Below are positions 52,713-61,833 of a stretch of 64,000 bases of DNA, piece by piece (position 1 is the first letter of the stretch; every line of letters begins with the position of its first letter). Below the pieces are notes generated by a model, which worked only from the letters and a program-made list of their open reading frames with translations, made no database searches and was not told where the DNA came from. Origin of the DNA: Pseudarthrobacter sp. NIBRBAC000502772 (GTDB lineage Bacteria; Actinomycetota; Actinomycetes; Actinomycetales; Micrococcaceae); assembly GCF_006517235.1 (NCBI RefSeq), contig NZ_CP041188.1, positions 2,666,001-2,730,000 on the forward strand. The letters run 5' to 3'. The position numbers were made by a program, and so were the translations under genes.

Positions 52713-55112
52713 ATGAATGCACGGAAGGCGCCAGACGTTCACGTGGTGTGGTTTGAAGACGTAGGGATGGACGATGTACCCGCCGTGGGCGGCAAGAACG
52801 CCTCGCTGGGTGAACTGAGCCGCTCGCTGATCAGTTCGGGTGTCCGGGTGCCGGAGGGCTTTGCCACCACAGCCTCCGCCTACCGGGCCTTCGTTGGCGC
52901 CAACGGCATCGAACCGGGGATCAGTGCCACGATTGAGGCGTACCGGGCAGGCAGCACAACCCTGCGGGAAGCCGGCGAAGCCATCAGGGAGCTTTTCCTT
53001 GGCGGGGAGTTTCCGCCGGACATCGCCGCCGGCATCCGGGACTACTACAGGGATTTATCCGAGCGGTCGGGGCAGGCCAGGGCATCGGTGGCCGTCCGGA
53101 GCAGCGCCACCGCCGAAGACCTTCCGGATGCGAGTTTCGCAGGCCAGCAGGAAACCTTCCTGAACATTTCAGGCGAGCGGGAGGTGCTGGAGGCCTGCAG
53201 GCGGTGCTACGCCTCCCTGTTTACGGACCGGGCCATCAGCTACCGGGAAATCAAAGGTTTCGACCATCTGGAGGTGGCCCTGTCCATAGGCGTGCAGAGA
53301 ATGGTGCGTTCGGATATCGGTGCCTCCGGGGTGATGTTTTCCATTGACACAGAGTCGGGCTTTCCCCGCAGCGTCCTGATCAGCGCGGCATGGGGACTGG
53401 GCGAAACGGTAGTGCAGGGGACCATCAATCCCGATAAGTACCAGGTATTCAAGCCATTGCTGTCCGACCCGCGGTTCGCCCCCATCATCGAAAAGACCAT
53501 CGGCGCCAAAGAACGGAAGATGATCTACCGGCGCGGCAGCCACGCGCGCACCCGGACGATCGACACCACAGACCGGGAACGGCGCTCGCTGGTGCTCAGC
53601 GATTCCGAGATCCTGACGCTGGCGCGCTGGGCGGTGGCGGTGGAGGTGCATTACGGACGGCCCATGGACATGGAGTGGGCCAAGGACGGTTCCAGCGGCG
53701 AACTCTTTATGGTCCAGGCCCGGCCGGAGACGGTACAGGCCCGGCGAAGCGCTTCAGTCTTCCGCATTTACCACCTTCGTGGATCAGGCCCGCTGCTGGT
53801 ATCCGGCGCGGCGATCGGGGAGTCGATAGCGCATGGTGCGGTCTGTGTTGTGCGGGACGCCCGGGACATTGGGCAGTTCCGGGACGGCGCCATCCTGGTA
53901 GCCCAGATGACCGACCCTGACTGGGTTCCCATCATGCAGCGCGCCGCCGGTATCGTCACGGACCACGGCGGCCCGACGAGCCACGCCGCGATTGTGAGCA
54001 GGGAACTGGGTGTCCCGGCCATAGTGGGGACGGGGAATGCCACGTCAGTCCTCGCCGAGGGAACGTCCATCACGCTTTCCTGCGCCGGGGGTGAGGATGG
54101 CCGCGTCTACGACGGCACGCTGGCTTTCGACATCGAAGAGGTTGACCTTGGCACCCTGCCCACGACGCGTACTTCTGTCATGGTCAACATCGCCAGCCCG
54201 TCGGCTGCCTTCCAATGGTGGCGCCTGCCTGCAGCCGGCGTGGGCCTTGCACGGATGGAATTCATCATCAGCAACCTCATCCGGATCCATCCCATGGCGC
54301 TCGTGCATCCCGAGCGCGTCACGCATCCTGGCGACGCTGAACGCATTAAGGAGCTCACCTCCGGACGGGGGGACCTGCAGGAGTACTTTGTTGATGCACT
54401 GGCCACCGGGGTTGCCAAGATTGCCGCACCCTATTATCCGTTGCCCGTGATCGTCAGGCTCAGCGATTTTAAGAGCAACGAGTACGGACACCTGATCGGT
54501 GGGCGCGCTTTCGAAGCAGCCGAAGAGAATCCCATGCTGGGATTCCGCGGAGCCTCACGCTACTACGACAAGCGCTACCGGGAAGGCTTTGCCTTGGAAT
54601 GCCGGGCGCTGAAACGGGTGCGCGGGAAGCTGGGTTTCTCCAACGTCATCATCATGGTTCCTTTCTGCCGCACCACCCGCGAGGCTGACCTGGTGATCAA
54701 TGAGTTGGCACGAAACGGGTTGGTCCGTGGCGAGGAAGGGCTGCAAGTTTACATGATGTGTGAGATTCCTTCGAATGTCATCCTTGCCTCGGAATTCGCA
54801 CGCCGCTTCGATGGATTCTCCATCGGGTCCAATGACCTGACCCAGCTTGTCCTTGGGGTGGACCGCGACTCCGAACAGCTGGCCGAACTTTTTGATGAAC
54901 GGGACGAGGCAGTGAAGTCGATGATCGCCGAGGTCATCGCCAAGGCGCATGCGGCCGGGATCAAGATCGGCATCTGCGGCCAGGGCCCAAGCAACCACCC
55001 GGATTTCGCGGCGTTCCTGGTGAAGGAGGGTATCGACTCCATTTCGCTCAACCCCGACACGTACCTCAAGACTGTTCCGGTGATCGCAGCGGCCGAGAAT
55101 CAGGAAAGATGA
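52713..55112 (+). CDS. ppsA: Phosphoenolpyruvate synthase
   Basis: Protein of 799 residues with the full PpsA layout. An N-terminal ATP-grasp half has VGGKNASLGEL and VRSSATAEDLPDASFAGQQE. The swivelling phospho-His domain has TDHGGPTSHAAIVSRELG near residue 420. The C-terminal barrel has ARMEFI, SIGSNDLTQ and the Cys in GICGQGPS. It makes PEP from pyruvate and ATP, or possibly works in reverse. GGGAGG precedes the ATG. It overlaps pfk by four bases, linking opposing steps of glycolysis in one transcript. Confidence 0.94.
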   Translation: MNARKAPDVHVVWFEDVGMDDVPAVGGKNASLGELSRSLISSGVRVPEGFATTASAYRAFVGANGIEPGISATIEAYRAGSTTLREAGEAIRELFLGGEFPPDIAAGIRDYYRDLSERSGQARASVAVRSSATAEDLPDASFAGQQETFLNISGEREVLEACRRCYASLFTDRAISYREIKGFDHLEVALSIGVQRMVRSDIGASGVMFSIDTESGFPRSVLISAAWGLGETVVQGTINPDKYQVFKPLLSDPRFAPIIEKTIGAKERKMIYRRGSHARTRTIDTTDRERRSLVLSDSEILTLARWAVAVEVHYGRPMDMEWAKDGSSGELFMVQARPETVQARRSASVFRIYHLRGSGPLLVSGAAIGESIAHGAVCVVRDARDIGQFRDGAILVAQMTDPDWVPIMQRAAGIVTDHGGPTSHAAIVSRELGVPAIVGTGNATSVLAEGTSITLSCAGGEDGRVYDGTLAFDIEEVDLGTLPTTRTSVMVNIASPSAAFQWWRLPAAGVGLARMEFIISNLIRIHPMALVHPERVTHPGDAERIKELTSGRGDLQEYFVDALATGVAKIAAPYYPLPVIVRLSDFKSNEYGHLIGGRAFEAAEENPMLGFRGASRYYDKRYREGFALECRALKRVRGKLGFSNVIIMVPFCRTTREADLVINELARNGLVRGEEGLQVYMMCEIPSNVILASEFARRFDGFSIGSNDLTQLVLGVDRDSEQLAELFDERDEAVKSMIAEVIAKAHAAGIKIGICGQGPSNHPDFAAFLVKEGIDSISLNPDTYLKTVPVIAAAENQER

Positions 55113-56133
55113 CCAGGCTTGGCCTCCTGACCAGCGGCGGAGACTGCCCGGGGCTGAATGCCGTGATCCGCGGTGCCGTGCTGAGCGGCGTGGTGTCCCA
55201 TGGGTATGACTTCGTGGGTTTCCGGGACGGCTGGAAAGGGGTGCTGGAAGGGGACGTGGTTCCACTGCCCAGGTATGCCGTGCGGGGAATTGCCAGGTTT
55301 GGCGGGACCATACTTGGCACATCGCGGACCAACCCGCTGAATTCAGGCGGAGCGGGGCGGTGCGCGAAAGCCTGCGCCGCCTTGCCGTCGATGGGCTGAT
55401 CGCCATCGGCGGAGAGGGAACCCTGGCGGCAGCGCAGGAGCTGGCCAAACAGGGAATCAATGTTATCGGAGTCCCCAAGACCATCGACAACGACCTCGAC
55501 GCCACGGATGTCACATTCGGCTTCGACACCGCAGTCCAGACCGCAACGGAGGCCATCGACCGGCTGCGCACCACGGGGGAGTCGCACCACCGCTGCATGA
55601 TCGCCGAAGTCATGGGCCGGAACGCCGGCTGGATAGCGCTGCATGCCGGGATGGCTTCCGGCGCCCACGCCATCCTCATCCCGGAACACACGGTCCCTTT
55701 GCGCCAGGTTGCCGCCTGGGTGGAGTCCGCCCATGGCCGCGGGAGGGCACCGCTCGTGGTTGTGGCCGAGGCATTTGTCCTGGAGGGCCAGGATGCACCG
55801 TTTTCACCCAGGGGCCTGGACACTTTTGGCAGGCCCAGGCTGGGCGGAATCAGCGTACTGCTGGAGCACCAACTGCAGGAGCTGACGGGAATCGAAACGA
55901 GGGCCACCATTCTGGGCCACATCCAACGGGGCGGTGCCCCCACCGCCTTTGACAGGGTCCTGGCCACGCGGCTGGGCTTTGCAGCCGTCGATTCAGCCGC
56001 AAACGGCCGCTGGGGGACTATGGTGTCGCTGCGCGGGACCACCATCGTCAACGTCGGCTTCGAAGCTGCGCTGGGCCGGCTCAAGACTGTTCCCGATGAC
56101 CGCTACCAGGAGGCAGCAATCCTGTTCGGCTGA
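55109..56133 (+). pseudogene. pfkA: 6-phosphofructokinase with a -1 frameshift
   Basis: Frame 1 (55109-55399) starts MTRLGLLTSGGDCPGLNAVI, the PFK N-terminus, and runs to SGGAG. Homology continues at once in another frame as VRESLRRLAVDGLIAIGGEG from GTG 55360. Loss of one G in the run gcggggcgg near 55353-55360 explains it. The second part keeps PKTIDNDLDATDVTFGFDTA and the C-terminal half. GGEGT (Gly, not Asp) points to the ATP-dependent type. Corrected, the protein would be about 341 residues. It may be a true mutation, a sequencing error or a slippage site. Confidence 0.85.
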
Positions 56134-56177
56134 TCCCGGGCCGGACCCAGCTGTCAACCCCGGGTTATCTCAATCTT

Positions 56178-56576
56178 TCATTCAGGTGGCTGCTGGGCGG
56201 CCGCCGGCACTGGCGTCCGGACCTCAAGCACACCGTCCTTATAGGAGGCGGTGATGTCGTCCTGTTGGACGCCGTCGGGAAGGGCCAGCCTCCGGACGAA
56301 TGAACCATAGCGGAACTCTGAACGGTAGCTGTTCTTGTCCCTCTGCTCGGACTTTCCCCTGCGCTCGGCCTTGATTTCAAGGGCACCGTCCACAACGGTG
56401 ACGCTGACATCTTTGTCCGGATCGATCCCCGGGAGTTCGGCCCGGACCACAAGGGTGTTGCCTTCAACCGATTCTTCGACGCGGATCCCCGACGCGGCGG
56501 TGTCCCCTTCGAAAAGCCTCTCAATCATCTCGACGGGGGAGCGCCGGGTGTCAAACCATTTCATCAAATCAGCCAT
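56178..56576 (-). CDS. Hsp20/alpha-crystallin small heat-shock protein
   Basis: Chaperone of 132 residues starting MADLMKWFDTRRSPVEMIER. The alpha-crystallin domain (about 30-125) has VVRAELPGIDPDKDVSVTVV and YRSEFRYGSFVRRLALPDG. It resembles the protein at 41653 but lacks about 23 residues near the N-terminus. It is convergent with pfk and divergent from the pyridoxamine-oxidase-like gene, with a DosR-like box between. Confidence 0.93.
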   Translation of the reverse strand: MADLMKWFDTRRSPVEMIERLFEGDTAASGIRVEESVEGNTLVVRAELPGIDPDKDVSVTVVDGALEIKAERRGKSEQRDKNSYRSEFRYGSFVRRLALPDGVQQDDITASYKDGVLEVRTPVPAAAQQPPE

Positions 56577-56654
56577 GTCTGCCGCCTGGCTTGGATGGCT
56601 ATCGGTGCATCATTGCCCGACTCCTTAAGGGTCGGGGACAGGGCACCGAGGACC

Positions 56655-56669
56655 CAGAGGCTTTGGTCC
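56655..56669 (-). promoter_or_regulatory. DosR-like box in a divergent promoter
   Basis: CAGAGGCTTTGGTCC is the reverse complement of the 15-mer found at three other sites. It lies 79 bases from the hsp20 ATG and 77 bases from the ATG at 56746, almost exactly midway, so it may serve both. Confidence 0.7.
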
Positions 56670-56745
56670 TGTCACCGCTGCCGGCAAGCCCCACGCATTG
56701 CCGGAGCGCGGCGACCCGGCGGGACAGGGGGCTAGGATCAGTTCC

Positions 56746-57210
56746 ATGAGCAGCTCCGCTTCGGAATCCCCCACGGAAGTCCTCGTCCCGGCTGACTGCT
56801 GGAAGTATCTGGAGTCCTCCTACATAGGCCGGCTGGCCGTGATCAACGGTTCAGTCCCCGAGATCTTTCCTGTGAACTTCATGGTTATCGGAGGAAAGGT
56901 GGTCTTTCGAACTGCCGCTGGCACGAAACTTCGTGCCCTCCTCAGTGGCACCGCCGTGGCCTTTGAAGCGGATGGGATGAACGCCTACGCCACCGAAGTC
57001 TGGAGCGTTGTGGTCAAGGGAACGCCAGGGCCGTTTGAGGGAGATCCAGCGACCCTTCAGGAAACCGGTCCGGACCGCGGGCCCTGGCAGCCCGGAACCA
57101 AAGACCACCTCGTCCAAATCGTCCCCTGGGAGGTCTCCGGGCGCAGGTTTGCGGTTTCACCGCGCACACGCTGGTGGCCCCCGCAGGACTTTGCAGCAGA
57201 CTGGCTCTAA
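56746..57210 (+). CDS. Pyridoxamine 5'-phosphate oxidase-like (split-barrel) protein
   Basis: Protein of 154 residues in the FMN/F420-binding split-barrel superfamily. ESSYIGRLAVINGSVPEIFP and VVFRTAAGTKLRALL are typical. It may be a flavin-dependent reductase or a redox sensor. Several dormancy-regulon proteins in actinobacteria have this fold. Convergent with the ATPase at 57207, sharing four bases at the stop codons. Confidence 0.82.
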   Translation: MSSSASESPTEVLVPADCWKYLESSYIGRLAVINGSVPEIFPVNFMVIGGKVVFRTAAGTKLRALLSGTAVAFEADGMNAYATEVWSVVVKGTPGPFEGDPATLQETGPDRGPWQPGTKDHLVQIVPWEVSGRRFAVSPRTRWWPPQDFAADWL

Positions 57211-59660
57211 GGAGGCGTCATCTTCACAGGCGGATCAGCGGGGTACCGCCTTGCATGGGCCCGGCTCAGCGCCACGACCGCAACGATGGCGACGGCGGCA
57301 GCGGCGAGGGCGGCAGCCGTGAGTTCAGGAGGTGGCCATTCGAGCATAAAGAACTCCTGCAGGACGGGGACGGTCATCAGCAGTACCAGGCCCAGGAACA
57401 TGGCTGCGATGATGGCCAGGCGCAGGGCGCTGACGGGGCGGCTGACGGCTGCCAGGACAGACAGGCCTACGAGGGACAACGTCAGCACGGAGGCGGTGCG
57501 GCTGGCTCCGACGCTGAAGCCCGCCGCACCAACGGAATACACCTGGACAGCCATGACCGCCGCGGTGACGACGATTCCAGCTGGAACTGCCATCGCCAGG
57601 GACCGTCGGAGAAAACCGGGCCGGTAGCGGCGGCTGTTACTCATCAGGGCCAGGAAGAACGCGGGAATGCCGATGGTCAGCCCATCGGTGGCGGACAGCT
57701 GCCGGGGCAGGAAGGGAAAGTTCCACATCAGTGCTCCGAAGAGCACGGACAAGGCAACAGCGTAGGTTGTTTTGCTCAGGAACAGCACCGAGACCCGCTC
57801 AATATTGGCGATAACCTGGCGGCCTTCGGCCAGGACCGCGGGTAGCCTGTCAAAGCGCCCGTCCAACAGGACCAGGCGGGCCACGGCCTTGGTAGCGGGT
57901 GCCGCCGTGTCCATGGCGATGCCGATGTCTGCCTCCTTTAACGCCAACGCGTCATTGACGCCATCGCCCGTCATGGCCACGGTGTGCCCCATCCGCCGCA
58001 GTGCCAGCACCATGTCTTTCTTCTGTTGGGGCGTCACGCGGCCGAACACAGAAAAACCTTCGAGCGTTTCCTCCAACCGTTTCGCTTCCTGGGGCAGGTG
58101 ACGCGCGTCGTAGCCATCGCCGACGTCGAGCCCCACCTCACGCGCTACAGCCGAAACCGTCCGGTGATCATCGCCGGAGAGGATCTTTACGCCCACGCCC
58201 TGCCGGCGGAAGTAGGACAACGTCTGTGCGGCATCGGGGCGGACCATTTCGCGGAAAGTCACCAGTGCGGCCGCAGCCAGACCCCCGGGCAACCGGACGT
58301 CGTCGTCGGGACTCCCTTCGGGCACGGTTTCCTGTGTGTGGGCCAGTACCAGCGTGCGGAGACCCGCTGACGCGAGGCGGCGGGCCTGTGCCAGGACCAC
58401 ATCGGTGCTTCCGTTACTCCCTGGCAACGCCATCTCAGGGGCACCCAGCACCCAGGTCCCCGCAGCGGCGTGGGGCGGAAGGAAACTGGCAGCACTCCAC
58501 TTTCTGGCGGAGGAGAAAGGAACGACGGCGGTCGGGGCCCGGCTGCCATCGAAGCCGAAGGTGCCAGCCAGGCTGCGGGCCGTGGCGTTGGCGTGGGGGT
58601 CGGAGCCGAACCAGCCCAGGGCCTCCTCCCAGCCCGGCGGAGGTGGCCCGCCTACGGCATGCACGCCGTCGAAAACCACCTTGCCCTCAGTCAGCGTGCC
58701 GGTCTTGTCGATGCAGAGAACGTCCACCCGGGCAAGGCCCTCCACAGCGGCCAGTTCCTGCACCAGCACGTTGTGGCGGGCAAGGCGGACGCCCCCGACG
58801 GCGAACGCAACGCTGGTCATCAGCACGAGTCCCAGGGGGATCATCGCGATGGCCCCGGCCACCGCTCCGACGAGCGCCTCTACCCACGCCCCGGTACGGA
58901 AAGCGGCGTCCCAGCCGCCTTTGGCCTGCATCTGGCCGTTGGTGATGACGACCACCACGGGGAACAGCGCCCAGCTGATCCACCCAAGGACGCGGTTGAT
59001 CCCGTTGCGGATCTCTGAATTGACGAGGGAGAAACGTTTGGCTTCCGCAGTGAGCAGGCTGGCATACGAGCTGGCCCCCACCGCGACCACCCTCGCCTTT
59101 CCCTGGCCGGCTGTGATCGTGGAGCCGGACAGCACCGTTGAGCCCGGGTCCTTGTTCACGGGCTCTGACTCACCCGTGAGGAGGGATTCGTCAACTTCCA
59201 GGCCATTGTCGTCGACGATGACGGCGTCGGCTACGACCTGGTCGCCGGCCTGGAGGACGGTTATATCGTCCAGGACCACATCCGCGACCGCGATCTCCTG
59301 CACCTGGCCGTCGCGGAGCACCCTGGCCTGCGGGGCATCCATGACTGCCAGCCGGTCAAGCAGCCGCTTGGCCCGGAACTCCTGGACCACGCCGATCACG
59401 GCGTTGCTGAGCGCCGCGAACCCAAAGAGCGCATCCTGCCACTGCCCGAGGACGAGCAACAGCAGGAAGCAACCACCAACAATGCCGTTAAAGAGAGTCA
59501 GCACGTTGGCCCGGACAATCTGCCAAAGGGTGCGGCTCGAGTTGTCGGGGACTCCGTTGGCCAAGCCGGCGAGCGTGCGCTCCTTCACCTCCTCCGTGGA
59601 GAGGCCGGATCCCGCGGGAGCGTCAGCCCCGGGCGGAAAAGGAGCCGCTGCCGTGCCCAC
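57207..59660 (-). CDS. HAD-IC P-type ATPase, CtpE-like
   Basis: Membrane ATPase of 817 residues. Actuator LLTGESEPVN, phosphorylation site CIDKTGTLTEGKV and hinge TGDGVNDALALKEADIGIAM are intact. The membrane motif AMIPLGLVLMTSVAFAVG matches mycobacterial CtpE, implicated in calcium uptake. It is the last gene of the run adh, flavodoxin, flavodoxin, ATPase, ten bases after the flavodoxin stop. Substrate ion by analogy only. Confidence 0.88.
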   Translation of the reverse strand: MGTAAAPFPPGADAPAGSGLSTEEVKERTLAGLANGVPDNSSRTLWQIVRANVLTLFNGIVGGCFLLLLVLGQWQDALFGFAALSNAVIGVVQEFRAKRLLDRLAVMDAPQARVLRDGQVQEIAVADVVLDDITVLQAGDQVVADAVIVDDNGLEVDESLLTGESEPVNKDPGSTVLSGSTITAGQGKARVVAVGASSYASLLTAEAKRFSLVNSEIRNGINRVLGWISWALFPVVVVITNGQMQAKGGWDAAFRTGAWVEALVGAVAGAIAMIPLGLVLMTSVAFAVGGVRLARHNVLVQELAAVEGLARVDVLCIDKTGTLTEGKVVFDGVHAVGGPPPPGWEEALGWFGSDPHANATARSLAGTFGFDGSRAPTAVVPFSSARKWSAASFLPPHAAAGTWVLGAPEMALPGSNGSTDVVLAQARRLASAGLRTLVLAHTQETVPEGSPDDDVRLPGGLAAAALVTFREMVRPDAAQTLSYFRRQGVGVKILSGDDHRTVSAVAREVGLDVGDGYDARHLPQEAKRLEETLEGFSVFGRVTPQQKKDMVLALRRMGHTVAMTGDGVNDALALKEADIGIAMDTAAPATKAVARLVLLDGRFDRLPAVLAEGRQVIANIERVSVLFLSKTTYAVALSVLFGALMWNFPFLPRQLSATDGLTIGIPAFFLALMSNSRRYRPGFLRRSLAMAVPAGIVVTAAVMAVQVYSVGAAGFSVGASRTASVLTLSLVGLSVLAAVSRPVSALRLAIIAAMFLGLVLLMTVPVLQEFFMLEWPPPELTAAALAAAAVAIVAVVALSRAHARRYPADPPVKMTPP

Positions 59661-59669
59661 CGGCCAGCC

Positions 59670-60203
59670 TCAAGGTGCAGGCGTGAGGGCCGCCCCGAGG
59701 GTCCTTCCCCATTCGCGCGCCCGGTCGAGTTCACCCGGCAAAAGCTTGTTGGTGTCATCAACGAGGAAACTTGCAGGCTCAGCGACGAGCTCAAGGCCGT
59801 GCTGCTTGAGTCGTTTCGCGATCCCCTTGGACGCCTGTCCCGTCAGCAGTTTGTTGCCCTCCAGCCGGGTATCGAAAGCGGCAGCTTTCCCGGTTGCCTT
59901 GTCCAGGGCATCAAACCATGCCCGCAAACCCTGTCCGCCGGCCGCCGCGTCCGGGACCAGTCCCTTCTCAGGGTGTTCGAGGGCGTCCTTGACCGCCAGT
60001 TCCCACATGGGCTTCCTGCTCATGCCATGGATATGGGTGGGCCCTCCGACTACCAGGAGATCGGTGGCCGTGGGATCGGTCCCGGCCGCCTCGTCGACGG
60101 ACATCACCAAGGGTTCGGCCAGCCCTTGCAGTCCTTGTGCTATCGCGTCCGCGACGGCGTGCGTGTTGCCGTAGAGGGATTCGTAAACAATGGCTGCCTT
60201 CAT
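59670..60203 (-). CDS. Flavodoxin-like protein
   Basis: Protein of 177 residues starting MKAAIVYESLYGNTHAVADA; SLYGNT is the FMN phosphate loop. VVGGPTHIHGMSRKPMWELA follows. It carries a 25-residue longer C-terminal half than its neighbour. The ATG at 60203 overlaps the previous stop by four bases and has GGAAGG upstream. Probable one- or two-electron carrier. Confidence 0.88.
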   Translation of the reverse strand: MKAAIVYESLYGNTHAVADAIAQGLQGLAEPLVMSVDEAAGTDPTATDLLVVGGPTHIHGMSRKPMWELAVKDALEHPEKGLVPDAAAGGQGLRAWFDALDKATGKAAAFDTRLEGNKLLTGQASKGIAKRLKQHGLELVAEPASFLVDDTNKLLPGELDRAREWGRTLGAALTPAP

Positions 60204-60658
60204 GGCGTTGCCTTCCGATCGAGTGCCGACGCCAGGTTCCTGGCCCAGCCGGCTGCCTTTTCGAGTTCCCCGGCGCGCAGGGGCCCTTCGGTGCCCCGGA
60301 CGTAGAACGGGGTGGGATTGGAAATGATGTGCGCGCCGCCATCGGTCAGCAGCTTGGTCATTTTCCGGGCGGCGTCGCCATGGATGAAGAAGCGGACGCG
60401 GGTGTCGAATGCTGCTGCTCTGATGCCCTTGAGCCGTCCGTCGCCCAATCGCGTCAAGAGCTGCGTGATTTTGGGCGTGGGCCGCCACCCGTTGATGGGG
60501 GAACCGACGATGAGGAAATCGCCAGCTGCCAGGGTTCCGGGGTTGAACTCCGAGACGGAAACTGCTGCCGCGCGGAGAGGTTTGAGGCCCTGCGAGATGG
60601 CCTCGGCAACCGCCTGGGTGTTCCCGTATGCGGAGTCGTAAACGACGTAGCCTTTCAT
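60200..60658 (-). CDS. Flavodoxin-like protein
   Basis: Protein of 152 residues starting MKGYVVYDSAYGNTQAVAEA, with SAYGNT as the FMN loop and VGSPINGWRPTPKI as the ribityl/isoalloxazine region. Overlaps both neighbours by four bases. Tandem with the flavodoxin at 59670, from which it has diverged considerably. Likely carries electrons under low iron or low oxygen, replacing ferredoxin. Confidence 0.88.
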   Translation of the reverse strand: MKGYVVYDSAYGNTQAVAEAISQGLKPLRAAAVSVSEFNPGTLAAGDFLIVGSPINGWRPTPKITQLLTRLGDGRLKGIRAAAFDTRVRFFIHGDAARKMTKLLTDGGAHIISNPTPFYVRGTEGPLRAGELEKAAGWARNLASALDRKATP

Positions 60659-61710
60659 GCCGCAATCACAACCTTAAGTGCGTTCGTCTCCGCGGCCCGG
60701 GCGAATGTGTCGTAGGCCTCCATGAACTGGTCAAAGCGGAAGCGGTGTGTGGCGAACTTTTCCGCCGGCAGTTTGTTCTGGGCCACGAGCTTCAGCAGCA
60801 TCGGTGTGGTGTTGGCGTTCACCAGTCCCATGCTGATATTGATGTTCTGGATCCAGAGGTTCTCCACATGGAGTTCCACTGACTTGCCGTGCACGCCGAC
60901 GTTGGCGACGTTCCCGCCGGGCCGGACCACCTCCGTGCACATGGTGAACGTTGCGGGAACGCCCACTGCCTCGATCGCCACGTCCACGCCCTGGCCGTCT
61001 GTCAGGGCCATCACCTGCTCCTTCCAGTCGGCGTCGTCCGAGCGGACAACGTCAGTGGCGCCGAACTCCCGGGCCTTCGCAAGGCGGTTCGCGTCCAAGT
61101 CCACGGCGATAACGGTGGCCGCTCCGTAAAGCCCTGCGGTGGCGATTGCGGCCAGCCCGACCGGGCCTGCCCCGACTACCGCTACTGTGTCGCCGGGTTT
61201 GACCCGGCCGTACTGGACGCCGATTTCGAAGCCCGTGGGGAGGATGTCCGACAGCATGACGGCCTGCTCGTCGCTGACGCCGTCGGGCAGCAGGTGCAGG
61301 GAGTTTTCGGCGTAGGGGACGCGCACGTACTCGGCTTGCGTGCCGTCGATCAGGTGTCCGAAGACCCAGCCGATGCCCGAAGCGCCCTCGTCACCCATGC
61401 AGTGCGAATAGAGGCCTACCTTGCAGTTGGCACAATGGCCACAGGATTTGATGCAGGAGATGATCACCCGGTCACCCGGTTTCAGGCTGGTCACTGACGC
61501 GCCAACCTCAGTGATGGTCCCCACCCCCTCGTGACCGAGGATCCGCCCCTCGGCCACGGCCGGCACATCGCCTTTGAGGATATGCAAATCCGTCCCGCAG
61601 ATGGTGGTGGTGTCAACTTTGACGATGGCATCGGAGGGATTCCGGATCACCGGAACGGGCACTTCTGTCCAGGATTTTTTGCCTGGGCCCCCGTAAACCA
61701 TTGCTTTCAT
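60655..61710 (-). CDS. Zinc-dependent alcohol dehydrogenase
   Basis: Medium-chain dehydrogenase of 351 residues. Catalytic zinc segment CGTDLHILKGDVP and GHEGVGTI; structural zinc loop CGHCANCKVGLYSHC; cofactor motif GAGPVGLAAIATAGLYGA. Resembles fermentation-type NAD alcohol/butanediol dehydrogenases. First gene of the four-gene operon, 90 bases after the best DosR-like box in the window. Likely regenerates NAD when oxygen is low. Confidence 0.92.
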   Translation of the reverse strand: MKAMVYGGPGKKSWTEVPVPVIRNPSDAIVKVDTTTICGTDLHILKGDVPAVAEGRILGHEGVGTITEVGASVTSLKPGDRVIISCIKSCGHCANCKVGLYSHCMGDEGASGIGWVFGHLIDGTQAEYVRVPYAENSLHLLPDGVSDEQAVMLSDILPTGFEIGVQYGRVKPGDTVAVVGAGPVGLAAIATAGLYGAATVIAVDLDANRLAKAREFGATDVVRSDDADWKEQVMALTDGQGVDVAIEAVGVPATFTMCTEVVRPGGNVANVGVHGKSVELHVENLWIQNINISMGLVNANTTPMLLKLVAQNKLPAEKFATHRFRFDQFMEAYDTFARAAETNALKVVIAA

Positions 61711-61799
61711 GAGTGTTCCTGCCTGTTGTTGATCTTGGGCTCAAAGCGCACGGAATGCCGCTCCACGTCAACGATGCCGCCCGCTCGGCCCGGTGGTAA

Positions 61800-61813
61800 G
61801 GGACAAAGGTCCC
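61800..61813. promoter_or_regulatory. DosR-like box before the alcohol dehydrogenase-flavodoxin operon
   Basis: GGGACAAAGGTCCC is nearly palindromic and matches 12 of 14 positions of the mycobacterial DosR core GGGACTWWAGTCCC. It is 90 bases upstream of the ATG at 61710 and 21 bases from the end of the stress-protein gene. Confidence 0.75.
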
Positions 61814-61833
61814 GGACGTTCGACGGCGGCAGT

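Noticed and set aside
58336..60174. Plus-strand frame of 612 codons opposite the CtpE-like ATPase
   Set aside because: Antisense shadow without domains.
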